In this document: positions 27,298 to 40,063 of the stretch, piece after piece
How the letters are laid out: the number at the start of each line of letters is the position of its first letter
How positions within the stretch are numbered: position 1 is the stretch's first letter
The notes under the pieces: generated by a model
The model's input: the letters and a program-made list of their open reading frames with translations, nothing else
The model's database searches: none
Told to the model about the DNA's origin: nothing
From: Tanytarsus gracilentus
Lineage: Eukaryota > Arthropoda > Insecta > Diptera > Chironomidae
Reading direction: 5' to 3'
Assembly (NCBI GenBank): GCA_038502055.1
Contig: JAXRKN010000040.1
Span: 6,904,001-6,968,000, forward strand
DNA length: 64,000 nt
Program-made: the position numbers and the translations under genes

Positions 27298-27386
27298 TTA
27301 TTTATTTACTATAAAAATAATTATTCCATCTTTTTTTTTTAAATTCTAATGAGCTTATTCTTTCCTCTATTTCTTTTCTTTTCCAG

Positions 27387-27406
27387 ATACTCGCGAAGTA
27401 TTCTAA
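27387..27406 (+). CDS. Candidate alternative last exon of the GABA-B receptor
   Basis: A strong acceptor (CTTTTCTTTTCCAG) at 27373-27386 is followed, in the phase left by the donor at 20312, by codons for DTREVF and a stop at 27404-27406. An AATAAATAA signal lies downstream near 27566. Splicing 20311 to 27387 would give a receptor ending in INQDTREVF in place of the read-through tail. The support is splice-site quality and phase only, and a six-residue match could arise by chance. Confidence 0.3.
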
Positions 27407-28146
27407 GTCAATTTTTATCTTACGCGGTGATATCCAAAGAAATACAATTTTTTTCAGTTAGATACGAAAATAAGTTAAAGAAGTTCAAAAATACTTTTAT
27501 GTTAGTTTAGATAACAAACGTTGTTAATTAAGATGTAAGCAGGTACAATCAAATCTTTATTGAATCAATAAATAATGAGTGTCATTTTTAAAAGAAGGGA
27601 GCTTTTAAAGATTAAACATTACTAAATTAAAGTTTGCACAGACACTTTTTTATGTAAATCCATAAAGAGAGTAAAAAATTGCCCTAGAGCAACAAGCCAA
27701 AGCCACAGAGCAAGCTCGTGAAAGATATTTTGTTTGTGGATGGTTATTTTTGTAACATGTAGGTGAAGTTTTAAGACTATTTTAAAAACGTATATATTAA
27801 TTTTTTCTTAAATTCTTATTTTATAATAACTAGTATTAGTGATATAGATTTATATAGAAGGTTTTCAGTCCACAATTGCGATATCCACAAAGCAAAAAGA
27901 GTAGTTCAATCGTAAAATTCACAAATATACAAGCAACGAAAAATTTCGGTTAAAAATTGAATCAAAACTTCTACACTTATTAAAAAACTTTGTGTGTTGT
28001 ATTATATTGAAAGAGAGATGGGCAAAAATAATGGTGTATATATTGAATCCTGGATAATTTTATCATTATTATCATCACTTTTGCAAATATTCTTAATTCT
28101 CCAAATTCAAAATACAATGATAATGTATTTTATTAATCGTTATTTA

Positions 28147-28714
28147 CTATTGGGATTGATCCTTGAAATTTAGCGTTTGATCAATACTCCTTTCTTTTGC
28201 TTGGTTTGCCTTTATATTACATTTTTTTAACTTTGGGGACGATTAGCTAGTTTGTCAAGTGATTTAGAAAACTAAAAAGTATTTGAAAAATTTATTTTTT
28301 GTATTTCTTTCAAATACTTTATGTTTAAAATTTTTTGCTTTATTAATTTAGGCAAACCAATCAATATAGTGTTCAGGTGCCGCGGCACCAAAACAACAAC
28401 AAAAAAATAATTTTTTTTAATTTCATGAAATATTACAATATTTAAAATTATTACATTTGAATATGCAACAAGATAACTAAGGAAAGCCATATATCTTTAA
28501 AAAAAGTTATATTTAAGAAAAATTTTTTTTCGAAAATTTCAAAAAAAATTTGATGAAAAGAATGTTTAAAAGAATTTTTGTTTAGAAAAAATCGATTTAA
28601 AAACAAATTTATTATTTGCAAGTAGCCTTGGTGCCGCGGCACGAAAATTGCATCCCTAAATCAAAAGGAAGGAGCACATATCAATCGCTACATTTCAAGG
28701 AACAATCCCAATAC
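28147..28714. mobile_element. Inverted-repeat element with nested GGTGCCGCGGCACC pair
   Basis: The outer arms at 28147-28208 and 28660-28714 are reverse complements (ATTGGGATTGATCCTTGAAA on the left, its near complement on the right). Inside, the self-complementary motif GGTGCCGCGGCACC occurs at 28376-28389 and nearly the same at 28630-28642, bracketing about 240 bp of AT-rich sequence. This looks like one small element inside another, or one element with a two-tier terminus. No coding sequence. Confidence 0.65.
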
Positions 28715-31595
28715 TTGCAAATTTTTAATTTCTAAATAGACATGGACTAAAAAAATTTAAGACTAAGTGAACCAGGTCTTTTTTGGAGTTTTCTTCGAAG
28801 TTATTAATTTAACATTAATATAAAAGTTATTTTATGTTAGAACTTCTCAAGACGCGTCGATAAAGTCCTCATTTATTAAATTTGGATCACTAATTCTCGA
28901 GAAATTAATTTTTGAAATTTTCATTTGTTCGGTTCTCTTAGTCTTAAAAAAGAGAATTTCTAATCGCGAATTCAAAAAGGTATTCATAACTTTTGAATGC
29001 TCGCTGATAAAAATCGAAAACTTGAAATTGAAACTTTGCCTAGTTATAGATATTAAATGAAGGTTTAATTTTACTACTGGATATTGGTTGCAAGCACTGC
29101 TGGAAACGCCAATACGACAAAAGGAAAGTTTTTGAGCTCAAATTTACTTATGATGGAGTGAAAATAAAGCCATAATTTCTTTAGAACATATTGATAACAT
29201 TAGTTTTCTATGCAATAGCACAAAAATAATTTCATATTTTGTTAATTAGAGTACATTTTGGAGCAATTTCAGAATCGGCTTTTTTATGCTATTTAAAATT
29301 GGAAATAAATTTAGAAAATCATTTAATATTTTAGAAAACACTCTTAGCTCACTCTCTGACCAAAAATATTCAAGATTTAATCATCAAATTCGCTAGAATA
29401 AATTAATTACTTTTCGATTTGGCAAAAATTATCGCAATGTTTACGTTTTTGATGTAAAAAAAGTGAGCAAAAAATACTCACCAAAAATAGTTTTTTTTTA
29501 ATTTTAACGCAAATGAACTTTAATTAAGTTGAAATAGGCAGTGAAAGATGTAAATGTAAGGACTTCATTCATTAAAAATTAATTGGAGAACATTGAAAGT
29601 TTCAAAACTGAAGAAATTTGAAATTTGTTATAATTTCTCTTTTTTTACGACCATGTCAACACAAATTATCAGAGTCTTATTTTGCAATGATTTAAGAAAA
29701 TGTTTTCACAAATATATTTTAAAATCCCCTGTAATGGTTATCATTAATCGAAGCAACTAAACCCACTTTTACTATAGAGGGGAATCAAGTTATAAATGAT
29801 AGCTTAAACATTAAAATATTTAATTTGTAGCATTTTGCCATCGCTTTTTAACGATACTACAATGTTTTAAAGCCTGTCAAGGTCTCAAAGAAATACAATA
29901 TATAAATGTTTAGGCTATCATTCTTTGTTTCTGGAGCTCAATAAATGTGATTTTTGAAAAAATTTATAATCCGAATTCCCCTAAAATCCAAAATGAACCA
30001 AATCTGTTATGAATAAAAGAACAGGTTAATTGATGTTTGTGAATGTAATGAATTTTAAGAGAATAATGATTAATGAATGATGATGAAATTATAAATTTTC
30101 AAATTTTAAAAGTAAAAGTTTAAAGTACATGTTCTTCTGTATCTGTTTGTGTGCAAAATGTGAAAAAAAAGATGAAAAAATCTTGCGTAGGCAAGAAATC
30201 CTCAAAAAATTATGAAAATAACCTTGATAGTAAAAAATTTTTGGGAAAACATAGAAAAAAATTTCTATACTAAAAAAGGGAAGAGTTTTAAAAAATTTAT
30301 GAACCAATTAAAGTCATAAGAAACCTTAAATTGTGAAATGCCTGGCGGAATGTTAAAAAATCACATATTCTGTTTCAATTATTTTTTTTAACTCCACCAC
30401 CTCTGGTGGAGCGACTAAACTGACTGATTATAAAACAAAAATATAATAACAATGAGTACCAATGTTAAATCTATTGTAAATGTGAAGAGAGAAACTCAAT
30501 CAAAATCTGCGCCACCATTTCCATATTTAAAGTTTGCAATGCAATGTTTTGAAACTTTTTAAAAGGTAGCATAAAAATTTTTCTTTAATAAAATCATTAA
30601 ATTCAAGAGATTTTTTTTATGAATAAATCTTGTCCGAGTATTGTCCAGCACTGAAGTGATCGTAAAAGAATGAATATGTTCACGATAAAATTTGATTAGT
30701 ACATAATTTTTCGTACAGAAAATGTAATTAAGTTAAATATGGAGTTGAAAATAATGAAAACAATTGTTTTATTTTAAAATTAAATTTATTAAAAGAATTT
30801 TACATTAAGATTTCAAAAAAAACATTATACAACTTAAATGTGTCATCCACACTCAAAATTATTTTTTAATATATCAAATGAAAGAACTTATCATCGAATT
30901 GTATCTAAAACAATGCATTTATATGCAGAATAGTTTCTCATTCAGAATTAGAAGTAATTAAAAATAATAAGCACGTAAAATCTATAAAAACTGTTATTAA
31001 AAATTAAGTTTTGATTGTTAATTAAACATTCAGAAGCCGTGAAGAAATTGTTATATAATTTTATAACCAATAATGTCACAAAATAAATTATCGAAAAAAA
31101 TGTAAACCCTCTCACATTTTAAAAGAATTAAGAAGAATTTAGAATTTAGTAGAGGTGTATATAATTTGCAAAAAAAACGTAAAAATGGATATTGAAACGG
31201 GATCTTTAGTGAATTGAAAGCAAAATGAAGCAAAAATATTCATCAATGTAAATAATGTAAACAAAATATTGTTAAGAAAATTTCCATGAAATCAGAAAAT
31301 AAAGGTAAAAAAATAGATTTTTTCGTTTCATTCATGTTTTTAGAACAATTACCAGCAATTCAACGAGAGTTGGGATTCTACTTTTAATTACTTTCGCAAG
31401 TTAAATTATTGACTAATTAGCGACATAAATTTTTAAAATAGAATTTTTCAGAAATAATTCCATACTATGGAGTCCATAGTTTATATGACAGTAAGTTTTA
31501 CTATTAAGAAATCTGCATGGTAACGTTTTTATTCTTAGCCATGAATCAAGACTTGTGACAGTAAGTTTTACTCAGTAAAATTTACTTGCAGGAAA
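28715..31595. other. Non-coding AT-rich stretch
   Basis: No gene recognised. Open frames near 30089 and 31051 are AT-driven. A small perfect hairpin TCCACCACCTCTGGTGGA lies near 30394. Confidence 0.5.
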
Positions 31596-32160
31596 TTATA
31601 GCTCCGCTATATATTAATTTTGGATTTCTCCAAAACCTGTTTTCGACCCCTGGTGCCAAGACATTACCTTGTGCAATATCAAAACATATACTCAAATGAT
31701 AGGCCTATTTAAACCCTACAAACTGGCGAAAACAGATTTGAAATCGGTTGCTCCTACGAGGAGTTAGAGCCATTTAAGTCATCTTACTTTCTTACGATCT
31801 TAGTGGGCGGCATATCTCAATAACGGCTGGTTGGATTTGACTCGGGTTTGTGGCTAAAGATCGGGTTTTGGCTCTTGTTGTGCAAGAAGTATTTAGTTTT
31901 GAGGTACGACCCTCCAAGGACCGTCCCTGAGTGCAAAAATATCCTTTTTCATACAAATTTATCATGGGTATCGTTGAACTCGTAATTGCATCAGGAATCG
32001 ATTGGCACTGACGATTTTTGAGGAATGTCCATCATGATTAACCAAGAGTGCCTCAAATGCCCATTGCAACGGAGTAGGGTACTAATCTATGTGGAGCTAT
32101 TGGAAATGACAAGATGGGTATCTTGTTAACGTTACAGTCTAGATCTATGATTGTCTACTC
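31596..32160 (+). repeat. Partial copy 4 of the repeat family
   Basis: The reverse complement of this stretch matches the centre of copy 3 (about 26000-26800), including GAAATCGGTTGCTCCTACGA and CTTAGTGGGCGGCATATCTC. It ends in one unit with GGGTATCGTTGAACTCG. The GCGTAACCCAC ends are missing, so it is truncated. Confidence 0.7.
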
Positions 32161-33300
32161 AAAATAGAGTTACAGCGTGCCGCCTAAAAGCTTTTGCAAT
32201 ATTTTTCCAAACGCCACTGCTTCAAGAAAAAATGTTAAGTGAGTAATTTATTTCCATTGGAAAATGCTCAAAAATTAAATTAAAACATTTTCAAGTTTTC
32301 CCAGATTACTCGCGGTCTATTTATAAAAGTTTTTTTCTTCGTAAAAAGAGAGCGGCAAAAAGTAAAAATCACACTTTCATATATTTTCGATAGTCGCTGA
32401 GAGTGAGCAAAATTTTCTAAATTGAGTCTCAGTTCGTTAAAAGATCACGTCGCGATCGGTAAGACGAAAGAAAAATTGAAAAAACGTGCACATTTTGCAA
32501 TTTTTTTCTCGTGCCAAAAATTTTCCACACCACAAAATATCCCCTCAAAAAATTACTCGCTTTGTTATAGCCCAGAAATTCGTGACGTTGTAAGACTGCG
32601 AGTGATGATAAAGAAAAATAAGTTCACGCAGAACAATAAAAGTAAAAAATTCCTGAGTCGATTTTAAAAATAAATTTTTTTCGAATGGTGACATAAATTT
32701 TTTTCTGTCTGAAAAGTTGCAAAAAACGAAGAAAAAAACGAGAAAAAAAGTGATTCCCTCCTCGAGAATCTTGTGTTAAACAACAACAAATAAAAAAATA
32801 TTATGTCAGAGAAGTAGTCACAATTTTTTTTTTTCTGTGAAGTACGTGTTTCAACTTTTCAAGGATTGTAGATGTGATGACTTATCTCCGTTTCCATATT
32901 ACATGTTAAAACGATATGACCAATAATAAGATGTTCAAAAATTGTAACTCCAGTAGAAAAATGGAAAACGTTTTTTAGAAAAAATTTTAATTGAAATCTT
33001 CTTATGAACTCTTTCACATCTCAAACATTAAAAGATCGGCATTAAAATTTTTTTCTTTTATATTTTATCTAAATCTTAGCTCAAACTGTTTTTTCACTCA
33101 ATTTAAGCGCGATATATTTAAGCGGCACTCGTTATATTACCATATACTTACGCGCGTATACGCGGCGTTTTTGTTCTCGTAATTTAATTAATATTTTATT
33201 ATTTAATGTTTAAATTTTTTTTCAAGAATATTTAAAGCTTATTAAAATTTTTCGTTTTAACCTTTTAGTAATATAAAATTATTTCAATCAATTAAAAAAA
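32161..33300. other. Stretch with 5'-UTR-like character, no gene supported
   Basis: Around 32400-32520 the sequence is less AT-rich and carries a TCAGTTCG initiator-like motif near 32429. An 81-codon open frame (32422-32667) starts nearby without recognisable protein features. It could be a non-coding first exon, but no partner exon can be named. Confidence 0.25.
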
Positions 33301-33303
33301 ATT

Positions 33304-33680
33304 TTATAGCTCCCATATAAATAAGTTTTGAATTCCTCCAAAACCATAAACCAGTTTTTCATGCTTAGTTCTAACGCATTAGTTTGTGCAATATAAAAAC
33401 TTATGTACTCAGAAAATAAGTCAAGTCCTACAAACCGAATCGGTGAAAACAGATTTGAAATCGGTTGACCACACGAGGAGTTAGATTTATTTATCCCTTG
33501 TTGAACTCAAAATTGAAGCCGAAATCGATTGATATGGATAATTTTAAAAAAGTTCAAAATTTTATAAATATTCCAAAAACCCAAATTTTCAAACCTAAAT
33601 TCAGAAATTAATCATTGAAGTACTTATCTAAGACAACGAAGCTTTTGGAAATGACGAAGGCAGACCCACCTTGTTACTAA
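33304..33680 (+). repeat. Degraded copy 5 of the repeat family
   Basis: It follows the order of copy 4 (TATAGCTCC, AAAACAGATTTGAAATCGGT, CGAGGAGTTAGA, then TTGTTGAACTC and TTTTGGAAATGACGA) with many changes and deletions. It lacks the family termini. Confidence 0.6.
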
Positions 33681-34082
33681 TATTCCATTTTCTTTAAAAT
33701 GTAATCTGTTTTAATTAGCTATTATGGATATTGTGGCGAAGATATTAAGTTCAAAAATGAACTCGCTGCTTTTTTATTTTTCTTTTGTGAGTTACTGTTA
33801 TATTATTCATTGTAAGTAAATTTGTTTACATTTTTCTTACAAATTTTTTATTTCCGAGTTTCTGCTACTTTAGAAACCTTTTCAAACTCTTCTTCGAAAG
33901 AATAAAAATCAAAAACTCATCCATTGTTACAGAATGAATACGCTTTCGTTTTTCAATCGTTCAATATGTATCTTCCACTCAGAAGTGGAATTTTCGGCTA
34001 AAGTAGCGTTTATGGGGCGATGCTTTTTTTCCACTTTTTTTTGCTGATTTGGTGTTTGCATTTAAAGCAAATAAAAAAATTA

Positions 34083-35545
34083 GGCGCGCTCACCCTCGGG
34101 ACGTTTAGGGACCTTCAAAGTTTTAACTTTTTTTTTTGTTTACATCATTAAAAGTTGAAATAAAAGGGAAAGGTGGAATTTGGTTCTGGGTGAGAGAACT
34201 CAAGGGGTCACACAGCACTTGAAACGAGGGGTATGCAATATAAGGGGTGCAACTTTTATTTTTATTATTAAAAACTATTAAGGTGGGATAGCCGATTATT
34301 ACAAAACAAATTAATGAGGGATACCGATTTTAAAAATAGAATTAAATTTGGGATGCATTATTAAAAACTGTTAAATTAAATCTTGTTTAAAATTATAATG
34401 ACTTTATATTCTTTTTCAACAAAATACTTTTCCCAGTTTCACTTCAAAAAAAATTCTTTAATTTTACTCATTTTTTCCTTCCACAAAAATTAAAAATTAA
34501 AATTTTTTTTCGTTTCTCTCGTTTTTTTCTAAAAAAAATTTCAAAAGGCTTGTTTTAAAAACAAAAATTAATAAAAAGTTAAGAATGCTTTCAATTTTTA
34601 AATTGTTATGTTTTAAAAATAAATACTAGTAAATTTTCAAATTTTTGAAAATATGTTTAAAAAATAATAAAAATGAGCAAAAAAAAATATCATTAAAAAC
34701 ATCAAACTTAATTAGAAAAAATTAAAATAATAACGATCAGTGGAAATTAAAAAAGAGCCATTATTAATTTGAATTTGTTTATACTGAATAAAATTTTAAA
34801 TTTTTTTTTATTTTTAAACATTAGTTAAATATTTAAAAAATAATTTTGTTGTAAATTAAGATTTTTTACCGGGGGCTTAAAAAGATTTTTTGAGCAAAGT
34901 TTTCTACAAATTAAAGGAGGGTAACGCCCCTTAAACCCTGAAAAAATGGGGAAAGCCCTTTAACAAAAAAGTTGACTGAAACCTGACAGCCTTTAAAGAC
35001 AATTTCCCTTTTCTTGGTCCGGGTTTGAAGGCAAAGCCCTTTTTCTTTATTTAATTGAGGGCGAAGCCTTTTACTGTATTTTTGATTTAGGGCGACGCCC
35101 CTTTTACTGTAATTTTGTTTAAGGCAGTTTACTAAAAAATTAAAATGGAAAATTTTTTTTAAAAAATAAAAAAATTTTTTTAAAAAATAAAAGGAAAAAT
35201 TTTTTAAAAATAAATTTCAAATATTTTTTTAAACTTAAATATTTTTTGTAAATGGTTAACTTAAAATTTTTTTAATTTTATTACTTGACTGTTTACCCCT
35301 TTAAATTTCGCTTAATAAATACCGTGGATTCTTAATATTTTTGTAATTAAAGTTTTTTTGAGTTTGTGCCTTGATAGTTGCTCCCTCGTTTCAAGTGCTG
35401 TGTGTACCCCTTGGTAGTTCTCCCCACCCGAGAACCCCAAATTCCCACCTTTCCCTTGTTATTGTCAACTTTTAAGTGATGTAAACCAAGAAAAAAGTTA
35501 AAACTTTGAAGGTCCCTAGAGCCGTCCCAGAGGGTGAGCGCGCCC
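34083..35545. mobile_element. 1.46-kb TIR element with GGCGCGCTCACCCTC ends
   Basis: The left arm 34083-34240 and right arm 35372-35545 are reverse complements over about 150 bp, starting GGCGCGCTCACCCTC and continuing through GGGACCTTCAAAGTTTTAAC to CAGCACTTGAAACGAGGG. The interior is very AT-rich, with iterated GGGCGAAGCC/GGGCGACGCC motifs near 34915-35105. A 103-codon open frame at 35347-35658 (-) merely reads through the right arm. No transposase and no clear target duplication. It is a non-autonomous DNA transposon of unassigned superfamily. Confidence 0.75.
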
Positions 35546-36640
35546 TGATTTGCAGCTGAGTATACACTCGGATCCGGGAAGAATAATTCATTTTTTATCG
35601 TTGCGTTGAAACTCTTTGGAAATTGTAAATTTCCCGATTTAGAGAAATTAAATTGCAAGAAATCCTAAATCTAAATCCTTTTGATACTTTATTTATTCAT
35701 ATATTTTTCTTCTGCAAGTTGCAGACTGCAACTAAATCCTTCATTTTAGATTTGAAAACAGGAATTCCTCGCAGCTCGATGACGTATACAAAAAGTGAAA
35801 AGATGAAAAATATAGAGATACCAATTTAATGGTTGTCTTAAAAAGTTTGTCGTTAACTAAATATAATGATGAGAATTTTATTGATAGTCTGATGATGGTG
35901 AATTTAAGATGGAAAAGGAAAGTGAAAAAATAATCCAGTTTATATATCTTACCAAAACTTCTTTTTTTTCTTGGCGTAACGGGCCAATAAAAATAAAAAA
36001 TATTAATCTTCACTTTAATTTTTTAAAACTTTAAAATATTTAATAACGACGTGGTCTAGACTTGTAAAACAATATTTCGAATTGAAAAAGGTGTTGTTAT
36101 ATTTTAAATTTTTTTAAAGTATTGCACATTCAATTTAATTTTTTCCGTCATATTATTTCAAAATTTATTCTCGTTTCATTTTCTAATGCTGAGAATTTTC
36201 CCCCGGCAACATTGGCACGAACAGAAACTTTTTTACATAATGCATGATGATAGTATGAATCATCAAAACTCATTGCTTGATTAAAAATCTCCTGAACTGT
36301 AAAAAATTTATTTTTTGTATATTAAGAAATACCTAATAAGCTTTCCAAATATTACGATTCATTTATACTCACAAAATTTCTCGCATGCATTGTCTGATCG
36401 ATTTTGATTAATCTCTTAAAATAACGGAGCATCCAAGTCGTTCACATCTTCTGCAAGACACTTACCTCAATTACACTTAAAAATCTCTGTTCTCTCTCGC
36501 TGTATGTGTGCATTTGTGTCTCAAAACAGAAAATGTGGCCATTGATGGAACGCTGAAACGCTACCAACATCAAAATACATTACAAGCATACGCATGAAGT
36601 GGATCAGCAAAATAGAAAAAAACTTTCACCACTTACTTGA
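35546..36640. other. Spacer upstream of the kinase gene
   Basis: No gene recognised; probably the regulatory flank of the SBK1-like kinase. Open frames near 35741 are AT-driven. Confidence 0.4.
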
Positions 36641-36641
36641 C

Positions 36642-36650
36642 ATATAAATA
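36642..36650 (+). promoter_or_regulatory. TATA-box candidate of the kinase gene
   Basis: ATATAAATA lies about 60 bp before the ATG at 36712. A start site 25-30 bp downstream would leave a 5' UTR of roughly 35 bases. Position and match only; no initiator is obvious. Confidence 0.4.
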
Positions 36651-36711
36651 AGCTATAATATAACGAAACTCCTTGAGTAATTCAATACACATATCAAACT
36701 CAAATAGTGAG

Positions 36712-39700
36712 ATGGCGTCATCAAGTCATTCGTCGTCTACATCGAAGAGTGAATCTTCAGGTTCAAGACGCTCAAATCTTCACATACATAAAATAAGGGA
36801 GTTTGAATTAGAAAAGGTAGGTAAAGAGATTTAAATATAAAAATCGCATATCATATATATTTTTAATATGTTATATCTAACTGAAAGAAAATTTTTAAAC
36901 TGTATCGTCCTAAATATAAAATACTGCATGAGATCATATGTGAAAATATAAATTGGAAGTTAATTTTACTTTTTAAAACATTATGATATTTTTATATTTA
37001 AATCTCTAAAAATCATTGTCGGTAAATATTTTATTTCGAAAATTTTGCAAATTTATTTTAAATTATTATCTCCTCTTCATTCAGGTTCACTTAATGGATG
37101 AGTTTGACATTCTCCAAATAGTCGGCGAAGGGTGGTTTGGAAAAATCCTTCTGGTCGAGCATCGAGCGACAGACACTGAAATGGTTTTAAAAGGTATCTC
37201 AAGAAATTTTATTGTCATTCGAAATGATTGAAAAAAAATAAGAAAATTGAAATTATTTTGGAGAAATCAGTGCCTCCATTTCAATCGAATATCTGGAATA
37301 CCGCACATTAAAAGTAAAACTTTATTACAGCCCTTCCTAAACCCTACGTGTCGATTCAGGACTTTTATCGAGAATTTCATTTAGGACTATGCTTAGGCTC
37401 TCATAAAAATCTCGTAACAACTTACGATGTGGCTTTCGAGACATCTGGGTTTTATGTATTTACACAAGAATATGCGCCATTAGGTGATAGCTGTAAATTA
37501 TGTGCTTTTGAAAAAAGCCTTCAAGTTGGTTTCTTTTTAGGAGATTTAACTTCAAATGTTTCTGACAATGGCATTGGTGAGCTTCATTCGAAAAGAGTGG
37601 CGAGGCAAATTGCGGCCGCCTTAGAATACATGCATTCAAAGTAATTGAAAGCCAATTCTACACGAAAATTTTCCAACGTGACAATATTTTTCCGAATTTC
37701 TTAATTCTCCGTTTAATTTTAGGGAAATATGCCATCGAGATGTAAAACTTGACAACATTTTGGTCTTTCGTTCTGATTTTTCGCGCGTAAAATTATGTGA
37801 CTTTGGAGAATCGAGACGAGTTAATACAATGGTGCAGCGTCGAAATGAGTGGCTACCATACACAGCACCCGAAATAATAAATACTGAAACAGATGAGATT
37901 TATAAGTGAGTATGCAATGTATGCAAGCAGCGTTAATTTCATATTTCCGTTGTTTTAATGTTGTTTCTTTTGTAGGACTGATTTCACTCATGATATATGG
38001 CAATTTGGGATTGTTCTCTTTATATGCTTGACCGGTGAGTGTTGTTTTATAAAGTGTGATATTCGATCATAATTCAATATTGCTTACATGTTACATATCA
38101 TGAAATCAAGCTAAATATTAATTTTGAGGATTGCCAAAAAAATTTAATTACAAAAACTTTTTAAACTCTCAATGCAATGTCAATCTCATTTTTAAGCTTT
38201 TTACTCCAGTTCATCAATTCGAGTAAAATCCTTAACTTATCTTTGCCTTGAATTGATTCCCAAAGATAAATAGCGGAGAAATAGAGCGCAAAGTTAGTAT
38301 GATATGAGAAAAAAGAGAAAAACTTTTTCGCATAATATTTTCGCAACAAAACTTTATCACTATAAATAAGATCCTTCAGAAAAGAGAAATCATCCGTCAG
38401 TTTTCCATCATTGGTAACTCAATCAGAAATCACAGACACTAAAAGTTGGGAGGAAATGAAAAAGTTTTTTCATAAAATCGCATTTAGTTTTTATTATATT
38501 TTTCTTCATCAAGAGTTTTTGTATGCAAAAAGAGCTTAATTTATCAACGGTTGAATTCTTTGTGAAAAATTTGAATCATTTCCATAGTGATGTAAATTCT
38601 GATGAAAGCAACTTACTTATATAAAGTGCAGCATTGGAAGTTTTTAAAAATTAAGGTTTAAAATTTGAAACAGACATCAAAACTGTTGGGGATGAAATTT
38701 TAATATAAGAATACCCTTTGTATACAATTTTCTGTAGAAAATACATAGGTCCGCGATTTAATTTCATTTGTATGAGAATTTTTAATTTTTAACGGTAACA
38801 TTTGGACATGTCAGAATTATATCATTGTGCCGGGTCACTTGTTACACCAATACTAACGTAATCTCAAATGATTTGTAACGACTCACTTGATCCTCGCATA
38901 AAAATAAATCCATAAAATTCATTCAATCCATAGGCTGCTTACCTTGGCAGAAAGCTTCAATGGATGATCCACGTTATAATAAATACATCCAGTGGCACAA
39001 CTCATCATTTCCAATTAAGCGCACACCGAAACTTTTCAAATTAATCTCGGCCAAGGCGAGCAAGATGTTTCGTAAATTTCTCGAGCCAAAGATAGAACGC
39101 CGCATCAAGACACTGATGGAGCTCCATAAATATCTCGATGACCGGTGGCTTGCACGTTCAGCGGAAAAGGAAATGGCAGGTAAATTTTTTATCTCAATGT
39201 ATTATAAAATAATTGCAGATAAGAAAACTTTCATTATTGCTGTAGAATATGAACCAGACGAACTGAATCCATCGCTCTACTCTTTCCATAGCAATTTAGA
39301 CGAGAAAAATAAATTGCTGTATTCATTCTCGCAACAAGGCATCGAGACAGTGGTAGATCGGGTGGCGAAGAAAAATCGTATCAAGGAGTGGATACAATCA
39401 TCAATAATTACAGAAGAAGATGAGGTACGATGATTTTACAAATCAAAGAATTAAAAAAAGTGTAAAGAAATCTAAAGTTTCTTTAACTTAATTCTAAAAA
39501 AGCAGGAAGAAGACTCGGGTTCATCGACAGTTTCAATAAACGTGACTAGAGCACCCATTCCAGGTCACATAAGTTCACTGCGGGCTGCCGAAGAAGAGCA
39601 GAAAAAAATTTCATTGAAAGATGCAAACAAAAAGCACATTGATCCCTTCACCGGTAAGTTCGCTTTCTGAATTTCTGATGTTAGGTATTATCACAACAAA

Positions 39701-39987
39701 TTAATGAACAACACCTCAACCTATACATTGTTTTTCCAGGTACAGTACAAGAGAGCGGAGTATCGAGTACAATGGATGCACCATTGAAGCTCAGTAACAA
39801 AAACCACAGTCAATCACTCGAGAATAAGCTTAGCGATGAACATTTTTTTGAACCGCTTGATACTGAACGTGAGCAAACGGTAAATGGGAAACTCGACATC
39901 AGCATAAAGGAAAATTCAATATGTGATAAATCAGAAAATAAGAGAAATTTTTCCTCGGTGTCCAACTTGAAGCACAACTATCATTGA
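36712..39987 (+). CDS. SBK1: SBK1-like (meng-po type) serine/threonine kinase
   Basis: Protein kinase of the SH3-binding-kinase (SBK) family, represented in flies by meng-po. Exons: 36712-36816, 37085-37193, 37331-37483, 37541-37640, 37723-37905, 37976-38034, 38934-39424, 39506-39653, 39740-39987, giving 531 residues. A Ser-rich N-terminus leads to the Gly loop GEGWFG (about 49-54), VLK Lys71, the catalytic loop HRDVKLDN (about 160-167), DFG (182-184) and APE (204-206), so every core catalytic element is present and the enzyme should be active. EYAPLGD and the CLTGCLPWQ region are typical of SBK. The C-terminus is a low-complexity acidic/Ser-rich tail. The 57-bp intron 37484-37540 and a 39-bp GT-AG stretch inside exon 7 (39180-39218) are both in frame and stop-free, so read-through forms are possible. 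The exact orthologue among SBK genes is not settled. Confidence 0.9.
38035..38933 (+). other. Largest kinase intron
   Basis: GTGAGT donor, CATAG acceptor. No exon seen inside. Part of it (near 38540) resembles 45100-45170, around TTGTGAAAAATTTGAATCA, so a small dispersed repeat is likely. Confidence 0.5.
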
Positions 39988-40052
39988 TTTTTTTTATATT
40001 TGACACTCGCACAACATTTTATAATGCTAACAAAACCCTGTGGATTTAAACA

Positions 40053-40063
40053 AATAAAATAAA
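40053..40063 (+). terminator. Poly(A) signals of the kinase gene
   Basis: Two overlapping AATAAA hexamers (AATAAAATAAA) 66 bp after the stop codon. Confidence 0.6.

Noticed and set aside
35347..35658. 103-codon minus-strand ORF
   Set aside because: It runs through the right terminal arm of the 34.1-35.5 kb element.
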